Origin: Timema cristinae
Lineage: Eukaryota; Arthropoda; Insecta; Phasmatodea; Timematidae
DNA: 64,000 nt
Direction: 5' to 3'
NCBI GenBank assembly: GCA_039000515.1
Contig: JBCFYV010011135.1
Location: 14,956,376-15,020,375 of the forward strand
Shown here: piece by piece, positions 34,701 to 46,200 of the stretch
Layout: every line of letters starts with the position of its first letter
Position numbering within the stretch: position 1 is the first letter of the stretch
Position numbers and translations under genes: made by a program
The notes under the pieces: generated by a model
The model's database searches: none
Told to the model about the DNA's origin: nothing
The model's input: only the letters and a program-made list of their open reading frames with translations

Positions 34701-37235
34701 CTATACTTCCTGAGGAAGATGCTATAATAGCATCAAAATATCGAAGTGCGTGTAAATATGTGTTAGTGTTTTTACTTTTATTTGTGCTCTACCATTTTCC
34801 TAATATTATATCATTTTATTTATTACTAAATATTTTTGCTCCATGCACTTTTTTCATACATATTATTTAACAGATAGGAATTAAATTCAAGAGAAGTTCA
34901 AAAACAGAATGTCTACTGTTCAGTTTGTAGACGCTTACTGTCTGGCTCTTCTTCTCTCTTTAAATATTCAACTGATAATACACAAAACTATAGACTTAGC
35001 AATTTGTATTTACAGATGTGAAGCATGCTCTCTGTACCAAGAGAGTGAATTGAAAGTTTTTGAAAAACCGAATGTTGAGAAAGGTAGTTGTACCTGAGAT
35101 CGCAGAACAAACAAGAGAATGGAGAAAGTTAAATAATGAAGAACTTCATGGTTTGCTGAGATGGTATGAACATGTAATGATGACATAAAACTGAAGAATC
35201 CCAAGGAGCATGAGGGGGCTGAAGTTTGGAGGAAAAAGACCGCAAGGAAGACTAAGAAAGAGATGAGAGGAACAGAATGGAAATAATTAAGGTAGGAATA
35301 TGAAGGCATTTTACTAAACTTACCCGGCCAAAGGCTGCGAACAGTTGCTGATGATAGTGATTATTGTATGCATCCTCAAACATATTAGTAACAATCAAGG
35401 TGCACAGACTAAGGTGGGGTAGTCATGTGGTGCATATGGGTGATGACAGACGTGTATACAAAGTTTTAGTTGAGAAACCTGAAGTCTCGAGGCTCCTTGG
35501 TAAACCAAGATGTTGATGGAAGGATAATGTGAAAATGGATTTGAAGGAGGTGGGATGTCAGTTTAAAGATTGGGTGGAGGTGTCTCAGGATAGGTTTGAA
35601 TGGCGAGCTATGTTCTTTTGACCAAGGACTTTCGAGTTACTTAAAGCCAAAGAGTTAATTATTAATTATTATTATTCATTTCTATTTGGAAGAAGCTACG
35701 GGAAAGATGTATAAAAACATGTAAAAGGGACAAACACAATATGGCTTTTACAATGAAAAGAACTACCAATGGACAAATAGGTAATGGTTTTCCTCTTGAA
35801 GAAAATATATCGTTACCGCCCAATCCCCCGACCTAGGTTTCATTCTATCGGAATGCATCAGGAAGGAGTGTGTAACGCGCAATGCAACTTCCTAAAAGAG
35901 GAAACCAAAAAACACAAAAGGGAGGACAGAATCTTTGTAAAGAATAATAGAACACATAGATAGGAACATGTAAAAAAAAAAAAAAAACATAAAAGACAAA
36001 CAAAGGAAAAGGAAATTTGATGTGAAAATATAATATTTCTCTATACGAAAAACCTCTTTTAGCTTTATGAGGTAATTGTACTATAGTTGGAAGAAGGTAC
36101 AGGAAAGATGGATAAAAACATATAAAAGGGACACAATATACCTTTTACAGCGAAAAGAAGAACACAGTTGACACTTTACACTGCTGTCACTGGACAAAGA
36201 GGTAATGGTTGTCTCTCGAAGAAATGTTTCTTGAAAAATATGTTTCTATCCACCTTTCCTTTACCTTCTTCCAAATATAATACAATTACCTTATAAAGTG
36301 AAAAGACGTTTTCCTTATAGAGATATATTATTATTTATAAAATTATTATGGTACCTGTCAGTGAGATGAGGGTCCCATCTGGACCAGGTATTGGCTCCGA
36401 CGATAGAAACAGCGGTATAACAACGGTCTGAGATAGCTCATTCTGCATTAGAATCCAGTTGTACACATGTCCGTCACCAGACACGGAGAAGAAGTTGATT
36501 TCCCCGTCGGGCATGTCCGGCCCCCATCTCACCTTAGTAAGGGGTCAAACCAATCAGAAAGGGTTTATTTTACAGCTCTCACTCACACTATGCCAGAGGG
36601 TTACCAAACTTTCGCAAGTTTTGGCCCCAATTCTCGTTTTGGGACTATCTCAAGCCATTGATACCCTCCATGTAATTATTTTTTTAGCATCACATCTTAC
36701 TATCTGTTTGGGTTATATGCTTACATACTAATTACACCAATGTGTTATGGGTTAGGAATGTTTAGTTTAAAGGAAGTGCACCCACATTTGCATGAAAAGG
36801 GGTGGGGGGGAAATCCCAGTGCTCCAGACCAGGATTGAACCCTGATTTCTCCGTCTTCTGTGGTCTAGTCTAACACGAGAGAAGCGTGCTAAACCATCCA
36901 GCCCCGAATCACGTCCCTCCATGTATTCAAACCTAGTTTTTGACCATAACATGCCTATCTATACAACCACGAGTGAGGTGTTGAAATAGAGAATCATCAA
37001 GCATGGCTGGTATTTTGAATATGAGCAAAGTGAGCACTTAAGTAAACTAAATCACCAAGAAACTGCCCGAGATTGAAAATCAAAAAGGGAATAAATTTAA
37101 ACCCTAACTTTAAAACTTTGTACTAGACCTTTCATATTTATAAAGGAAAACCCCTTTGAGAGTGTCAGATTTTATTGGTATATTTTCTCTGAGCGGAGCA
37201 GTCTTAAAAACTGTCTGGACTGTCCGCTTACACTT

Positions 37236-37289
<54 letters not shown>

Positions 37290-40200
37290 TATTTTATTAT
37301 ATTTTATTATTTATTTTTTATTTTATTATTATTATATTAGCACCGCGTCTTACTACCCGTTCGGGTTATACGCACTTACGCTAATGTGTAATGGTAGGGT
37401 GATTGTGAGATGAAATGAAGGACCTACAGTTTAACGTGGAATCCGAACCACGGTGGAGGCCTGGCACTCCCCACATTCACAAGATGTCTTGTCGGAGGTG
37501 AAGGAAGGGTTTGGTAATCAGATAAATCTGTGCCGGGACCGAGGATTGAACCCCGGCCGCCAGCATAAAAGTCTGACACCTTACCCCTAGACCACCAGGT
37601 CACCGACCTTACACTTGTAACGTATGGATCTGGGGGTGTAATTTATACTAATATGGGTGTTTTGAAGTTCTAGCATGTCACTCTCATAATATACTGGATT
37701 GCTGGTGACGAGCAGGTCAGTGTTTTCATCTTGGTCAGGTATAATGAGAGTATTTTTAAATGAACGGTTTCCCATTCTCTCTTCACGCAAATTAGGGCAT
37801 TTCCCTCTAAATTCGATTTATTGTCACCACCCCATTATTGTAATTAAATGCAAATAGCTTGTATGGGTAGAATGTATAAAAAATGTTACTTCATTTGCAT
37901 TGGAGGGATAGTGGAAAACCATTTAGGAAAGATTTTGAATCTGATTTTTTTTTAATGTTTGTTTTTAAAAAATATTTTAGTATTTAAGAATTCAAAGGAA
38001 CCCAATTATTTTATATAGTTATGTAATAAGGTCAAATACTTAATTTCACACACCAATTTATACTTCAACAGTGAAAATAGATTTTTCTAAAAACAAAATA
38101 AATACAAGGTTGCCACTTTTTTACTACAAAATTATCTGTATTTTCTAGGTTTTTCAAAAGAAATTATAATCTTTCAAGACAACTTATGTTATATTCTTTT
38201 ATATCATACTTATATTTTTTCATAAAATTGAATAAAGTCAAATTATGTAATAAAATTTGTGTCTAAAATATTATTACTTATTCATGAAAACATGTTATGT
38301 AGTAAGGAAAGGAATTATATATTACTTTATGTTATCAAATTTTGAAAATCATACATGTACATGGGAATCGAACTAATGTCCAGGTGTCATTTTTCAAAAT
38401 TGGTAAATATGATACTAGAAATGGCTTATACCTGTAACTAATGAACCCTTCCACCTTTTGAGCTTCGATGGTCACGTGCATTAAATTGGGCAAGCATTCA
38501 TTTACTTCCACAACATAATTATTCAAGATTGATGGGAAAATATAAGCAGTTTTTACAGTTCAATTTTCATAAGAAGGGCCTTACTGGCAGCTTAATCTAC
38601 TTTTACGTGTTCATACGTCAAGTCATGTAATCTGCAGCTGCAGCTTTTGATAACATAATAATAGGAGGGTGTGAAGTCCACTTTTTCAATTCAAAGCAAA
38701 GTCAAATCAAATAATATGATAAATTTCTTAAACTAAATCGGAGTTCAATATAAAAAAAAAAAAAATTATGTCGGATAAAAATATTATACTTTGCATAAAT
38801 ATGTAAATTTAGCTACTAAATATAATGAACAAATTGCTATATAGCAAATTTAATCAATATCTTTCATCTTAAAATGATAAGTTACTATCCAAAAATATAG
38901 TGTACTTATTTCAGATAATTTTTGATGGAAATGGCAAAAAATTGATAAAAATAAACAAATGTGTTTTTAACTTTAATTTTTTTTAACGAAGCTTCTTAAT
39001 TGTTGAATCCAGAATTTTACTTTTGAATTGAAGTCAAAGTGAACAAATATTCAAAGTAAAGTATAAGTGTTTGAAAATTTGCACACCCTTAACTAATAAT
39101 ATAATCAAATGTGGAGTTGGTTTAAATCTACTAGGAATCTGAATTTTGAATCTGAATCCCTATTCTGTATTCGAATCTCGAATTCAAATTTAAATCTTGG
39201 AAAGAATTATAAACTTAGAAGGAAATATAAATAAAACAGAATAGCAATTAAATTTTAACATTTTTTGCTAAAATGCATTTATTATAATACTCATAAATTC
39301 ATTTAAGTGTTAAGATACTTGTCTGAGGGCTGGCTGTAAGTTTTCCTATAATTATGTTTGGACTGAACCGCCAATAAGGATTATTAGAGTTAATTCTCAA
39401 TTCAACATTTTAATTTTTAAAAAAAAAACTTTATTTCTTTTCAAATCACTTTCTATGAAAATTGGACTGCATCTGTCTCTGTCGATAGGGCTTGGCCTCT
39501 TACCTCCCAGACTATGCCGCCATGTTTGTTGCTGACAGAGTTACTCTCGTACTGCGGTTCCCTGTCGGCAAGTGGACGTCGTAAACAGCCACGTTGCCGT
39601 CGTACTTGCCGATCACCATCAAGTAAGGGTACTTAGGGTGGATATCCACGCACACCACTCCTGAGTCTGTCGTGCAGATGTACTCGGGAAAAGAAGGGTT
39701 TTTCAAAGTGAACAAGCAGACAGCCCCTTCAGGATGTTGCTTCATGAAATCAACTGAAGGAGGAATGAAGGGCAGTACATAAAATAGCAATATTAAAATA
39801 CTTAGCATATAACTAATTACATGGAACTGCTGTATACTTTGTACTCATAGTTATGTACGCAACATAAACTTGGGCATTGGGTCAAAGAGTGTCCGTAAAG
39901 GTGGAGGCCATAGAATTGAAGTTTTGTGAAGAACTGTCACAAGGATAAATAGGATTAGAAATTAAGTTGTCCGAGAAAGAGTTTACAAGCGGTAATTGAG
40001 ATGGTAAAGGCGACACGGGAGATTTGGTATGGTCATTTAATGTGAATGGAAAAGGAAAGGATCACAAAGACAGGAAAATTACCGAGAGGGATACCAAGAA
40101 AGAGATTGGCGGAGTAGATAACAGCAAGTGTGCGAGTGAGAGGAGAAAATTATACAAGCGTAAGGGAGAAAGACTGGTGGGAGGACACAGAGGCAGATAG

Positions 40201-43200
40201 AGATATTTTACTAAAGCGACCTGACCACAGGCTGGAAACAGTTTATTATGATGATAATGACATGAACTTTTTGCTATGCACTTGGTTTTCAGCAAAAATA
40301 TTAATCCACAATTAGGGGTTGTCCATAAGCAACTTAAGCATATCAGGGAAGGTAGTGTTCAGAATGAGCAAGTGTGATGAGGGGAGAGGGGAGTCAGATG
40401 TGTGATGTCATATTACAATTAAGTGTATCAGGCAGCGTTTTGTGTTAATAAACTCAACCGCACACATATAAACAAACAACAATCGATTTGACTTTGATCA
40501 TCGAGCTTAGCAAACACATACTCACATTTGGATAAAAGGGTTGCATAGGCTCTACAATTAAAAATACCATTTAAATTGGAGAAAGGGATGGCGTTTATAT
40601 TGTGTGTCATAATATTAGAAGGTGGGTTCACACAATTGTGACAATGGGGGAAGGGGGTCAAAAACATAAAAAATTAGCATTACGTAATTTATGGACCTTC
40701 TCTAAAAGGTTTATGACTTACAGCTCCCAAACGTGACAGCAAACATATCATAGTAATGTGGGTTCCAGGTGATGTCTGTGACATTATTCTTTTTGGTTTT
40801 CTCGTAAACAAACTTCCACAGCGGGAGCAGTGTGCCCTCGTCTTCCCGATATTCGTCTGATGGGTCCTCCCAGTACCTGTAATCTTTATCCATATGTTGC
40901 TATAAAAAACAAGTGAGGGTCTGAATACAAAAACAAACTGACTCAAAAATAATTTAAAGGTCAATGCTACAGTTGATTTTTCACAGGAAGACATAAATAT
41001 TGATAACTTTATATTATTTTATAAGTGTGATTTTTTAGAGATGATGAATCCATTATTTTACAGATCTGAATCTCCAATAATTTACCTTCAAATCTTGAAT
41101 CCAAATCCGAATCTTGAAAATAAATTATGAACATAAGATAGAATATAAATATAATAGGATTATAAAAATTACAAATAGTAACTAAATGTTAAAATTTTTC
41201 TTATATCCCATTTATTGTAACAATCAAATATCCAGTTAAGTGTTAAATTACTGGTCTGGGGCTTTGTTGTTGAGTTAATCTTATAGTTATAATTGGTTTT
41301 GAATCACCAATAAGCACTTTACAGCTCCAAAACAAATTTCACTTGAAAAATTGAAAACTACTTTTTTTTAAAGGATTTGAGTCTTGAATCCTCAAATCTC
41401 AAATATCCTTAGTCTCAAATCCTTGAATCTCAAATATCCTTAAGGATTCAAGGGTCAAGGGTTCATCCCTATTGTTAAGATATTAGTTTTAGTACTGCAA
41501 GTTGTCTTGTTTGTTTTTATTTTACAATGTGGAAAGAGCAGTTTTAGCTTCTAAAAACTAATAATATTTGGTATTATTAGGTAGAAGGAACTTGATCCAT
41601 TTAATGAGACATTAAAATTTAAATCAAGAATACAATTATTTTTTCCCTATTGAAAATTAACTACTGGAAACTTTTTCAAGTTTTTGGTCACTACTTCAAT
41701 TATTTTTAAAGCCCTGATCTGAAGGCTAGTAAAAAAAAAAATTAACTTAAGAGGAAATAGAAATATAAACCAAAATTTTGACAATTTTTGATGTGTTCCA
41801 TTCATTACCAACTAGAAATGAAACGCTCGATTTCTATAGTGTTTGAGATTCATAAAAATCTCACAAAAGTATCTCAAGTACAATTATGAAAGCCTGGACT
41901 TCAAATTACCATTTAAAGCAAATGATAAAAGGAATTGTATAGCCCCGGTAATTGGGAGCGTAACAAACACACACAAAAAAAAATTGTATTAATATAATTA
42001 ATGTATTTACTAAAAAATGTTATCTTTGTTTATGATGTAATAGACATGACAAAAACAACTTCATGGTGTGAGCCCTCAAGTGAACTATACAGATCGAGCA
42101 AGTGCTGCCATTAGAAATGGTAGTACCAACATTTGTAGACAGAGGGTGTCATGTAGTCAGTACAATGAGCCCTCTGGCTGTTAATCTCAGTTTTCTAATC
42201 CAGCGCTGCTACTTCTTTATTCAAGCAGCTCCTCAAGGTCGATTTTGACTACTTTACAGATAAATTTTTGAAGCAACGGTGATCGAACCCAAAACCTCTG
42301 GAACTTTAGCCAGGAATTTTAACCACAAGAGCCTATACATAAAAAATATAATTAATTATCAGTGGCACCAAGCCTTGAATAACCTTTTTTTTATTACATT
42401 TTAAATATTTTTACTTTAACTTAAATAACTATACATTTTTAAATATTCGAGGATTCGATATTCAAAAGAAAGTTTAAGATTCGGATTCGAGAAAATGGAA
42501 TTCGACCCATCTATAATAAATATAATAGTTAGAAATTTAATTCAAGTGTAAAATTAATTATCTGACTTATTGTTGTTAGGGTTTAGTCTACAATTATATA
42601 AGCTCTGAACCACCAAACCGCAGAATGAGAGTTTTAAAAGCAATTTCAATTGAAAATCTGAAGGAAAAGAAACTAAAACTTGAATCCAATATATTTTATG
42701 GAACCCCTAAATCTTGAATATCCCTAAGCATTTGGGTTGTATGAGGATTCGAAGTTCCCATTTCTATTTATTTTATAGTTATTGATGATATTTATCAAAA
42801 GTCACTACTGTAGATCACATGCCTTGACAAATGAATATGCGAGAGTAGTTAGAGTAAGTAAGGGAATGTCCATAAGCTATATACGTATATCAGGGGGAGT
42901 ACTCGGCATGACAAAGAGGGAGAGGGAGCCAGATAATGCAGGACAAACAAAGATTAACTCGTCGAGTTTGACAAACATATTTCAATTTTATTTTATTTAG
43001 CACCACGTCTTTTTACACGTTCGAGTTATACATTTAAGTACCAATTACACTAAGGGGTTAGGAATTGGAAAGGTTGAATTTAAATGAGATTAACTCGTAT
43101 TTACATGGAGGGAGAGTGGAAAATCATTTAGGATAAAACCCCCCACTAGTTCACCCAATCGAGATTCAAACCTCGAGCTCCCCGTCCTAGGCAGTCTAGC

Positions 43201-46200
43201 TCAACACGAAACTAGCGCGTTAGCTAACTATGCTACCGAGGCGGGTGCAATGTTTCAATAAAAGTGTTATCTAGGCTCTACAGTTAAAAAATACTATTTA
43301 AATAGGGGGAGGGTGGTACAAGATATTGTAACATAATATTTGAAGGGGAGTTCACAAAATTGTGACAAGGGAAGCAAGGGGATCAAAAAAGAAATTAACG
43401 TGACCTGGTTTATGGACAGTTTCTAATGTTTGTATATAAATACAATGATTACCTTGAGCTATTTCATCATAAGAATTCTGATTGATCATCCGCTCTATTG
43501 TTTTCATCGCCAACAGCATGCGGGTCGTGACATTCCCTCCTTTATCATCTTTCTTCTTGACCTCGTCTTTCTTGGTCAACACCACTTTGTCTTTTTTTTC
43601 CTTCTCCTTCTCTCTTTGTTGGGCATCAAAGTCTTCTTGGTAAGCGTCGTAGATGGTGAACTGCATGACTTGCTCTGTGAAAGTGGCTCTGGGAGGAGGT
43701 ATGGTCTGTGTACCCAGGTCCTGCAATCGGCCACCGTCACGTCGGACATGGAAATATACTAACCGAGTCAAAAACATCATGTAGATGGAAATTGTGGACA
43801 TCAGGGGTGTGGGTAGTCCACTTTTTGAAGCAAAAAAAAAAAAAAATTGAGTAAAGATAAATTGAATAAAACTGTTGTATTCAAGCTGGGGTATGTAAAG
43901 ACATCTTAGGGAGTGTGTAAAATTCAATAAATATATATATACTCATTTATAACTTATTATTTAAAAGTATTATAAGACAGTGTATAAATACTGTACATTA
44001 ATGTAAAGTAATTGATAGTGAAAGAAGCCAACCTCTCTTCTTAAACTATTGCACTATATTAAACTTAACACAATGTTTTGAATTTTCAGATATGTTCCTT
44101 AATGAATTCAAAACAATGTGTGAAGTGTAATATAGTGCAATAGTTTAAGAAGAGAATAAATGAAGAGAGAAGTGTCTTTGTCTATCCAAGCCAGACCTAA
44201 CTATCTTATCAGGTTCGCTTCCTTCACTATCAATTACTTTATATTACTGTAAAGTGTTTCTACACTGTCTTATAATACTTTTAAATAATAAGTTATAAAT
44301 GAGTATATATATATATATATATATATGTATTGAATATTACATACTTCTTAAGATTCATTTTACTATTTAAAATATTATTTTATAAATAATTTATTTTTGA
44401 CACAGATTTATATGCATTGTGCACCAACAAATTTATAGAGGTCCACAATTTAAAAGAAATTATATCTGGAAGTAAGCAAACAAAAAAGGTTGAATACCAC
44501 TGGAATAGAGGAGCGAATATATATTATATATATTTATAAAGATAATTGTTTTATATTGAAAAATATATCATACTGTGCATATTTATAAAACTTTAGACAC
44601 TTAATATTTGATAAGAGTGTTTTATTGCAATGAACAAATTTCGTCCAAAATCAACCAATTACTTTATTATTACAACACACATACTAAAAGGTGGCCGATT
44701 TAGCTTCATCGATTACAGTATGTCCATATCTTACAAGTTGTACTATAGTGTAAGCCGTAAAGGTAAGCTTGCCACCTTTTGGTGTAAACAGATCACTTAA
44801 CAGCATAAAATGACAAAAACGTAAAATATAATATTTATTTTATGTTTGTCAATGTTTGAATGGTACAAGGTAAAAATGGGGGGAATTCACAATACAACCA
44901 TTTTCCAAGACATCGACTTTTAAATCTCAAACCCCATGTAAGGACTTCAACAAACACTTTTATTTAATTAATTTAAATATGACAGAGACCTCTTTAACCA
45001 TAATCTAAAGTTCATTATAAAGGCTAATGATTGTCTAACAGATGGCTGCATTGACTCAGCATGACAGAGAACTCTTTTAACCATAATCTAAAGTTCATTA
45101 TAAAAGTATCATGATTTTCTAACAGATGGTAGCACTAACTCAATATGACAGAAACCTCTTTTAACCATAATCTAAAGTTCATTATAAAGTTCTCATGATT
45201 GTCTAACAAGTGGAAGCACTAACTCGATTTGAACTAAAATTGAACTTTCTACATATTTCTCCCATACGCTTCAATCGTATTCCTAAATTGCCAAGCAAAA
45301 AATAAATAAATAAGAAGTTGAAGCAAAGAGGAATTTGAAAGATATTCAAAGTGAGATTGAAGTTTTATAGGCTTCAACACCCCTATGGTGTATGGTTTAT
45401 TATTTTTGCACCGCATATTACCACCTAACTGTACTATTCACATTTAATTATGTTTATGGAATAGGAATGAGGAAGATAGATTTTACAGTAAATGTACCCA
45501 CATTTGCAAGGAGAGAAGGTGGGGTGAAACTGTTTTGATACACTTGGCTAAGATTCAAACCCTGACCTCTCTGTCACCGACAGCACAGACTAGATGGTCT
45601 TGACATTTAATCTGTGTACCTCCGATGATACAAGTCACATGATTGTTAAGTTGATGGGATTCAGACATGATTTAACTAACTTTTGGAGGCTACCACTTAA
45701 ATCCTGGTGGTATCGATTAATAACATTAAGTATACAGGCCTCATTTGTGTTGACTTTATCCCCTCATTTCTTTACTACTTTCCACCTTTCTCCATCTCCT
45801 ACTTTCCCACTTCTCCTTCTCCTCCCTCCTTTCCTCCTCTTATACTTCCCTCTCCCTTTTCCTCATCTTATAATTCCCTTATCCCCTTCCTCTTCTTTTT
45901 CCTCCCTTCCATAATTTCCCTCCCTCTTTTATACTTCCCTCATCCCCTTCCTCTTCTCTCTCCTCCCTCTCATAATTTCCCTCCTCCTCTTATACTGACC
46001 TCATCCCCTTCCTCTTCTTTCTCCTCCCTCTAATAATTTCCCTCCCCTTTTTCCTCCTCCTCTTATACTTCCATCATCCCCTTCCTCTTCTTTCTCCTCG
46101 CTCTCATAGTTTACCTCCTCCTCTTATACTTCCCTCATTCCCTTCCTATTCTTTCTCCTCCCTTTCATAATTTCCCTCCCCTTTTTCTTCCTCCTCTTAT

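Larger units (their letters stand above)
34541..34868. mobile_element. Penelope-like insertion with inverted arms and 13-bp target duplication
   Basis: AACAGATAGGAAT lies perfectly at 34528-34540 and 34869-34881. The insert consists of two inverted arms (about 34541-34667 and 34705-34830) around a short AT-rich centre, then a unique tail. Each arm carries a hammerhead-like core next to a conserved GCTATAATAGC hairpin. Penelope-like elements are known to carry hammerhead ribozymes, to insert with variable 10-15 bp duplications, and often to leave inverted partial copies. No reverse transcriptase or GIY-YIG coding is present, so this is a short non-autonomous or truncated copy. Confidence 0.6.

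Noticed and set aside
37156..37413. Poly-tyrosine protein
   Set aside because: Produced by the expanded (TTA)n tail of a SINE.
40884..40899. Start of DNAI1 exon 5 at the TTTTTTATAG acceptor
   Set aside because: Would break the reading phase with exon 4 and insert residues not in the family; the GGATAAAG acceptor at 40884 restores both.
43430..43762. + strand hydrophobic protein
   Set aside because: Antisense shadow of DNAI1 exon 4 (runs of Phe/Leu come from Lys/Glu codons on the other strand).
45594..46033. Pro/Ser/Leu-rich + strand proteins
   Set aside because: Translation of a polypyrimidine low-complexity tract in a DNAI1 intron.
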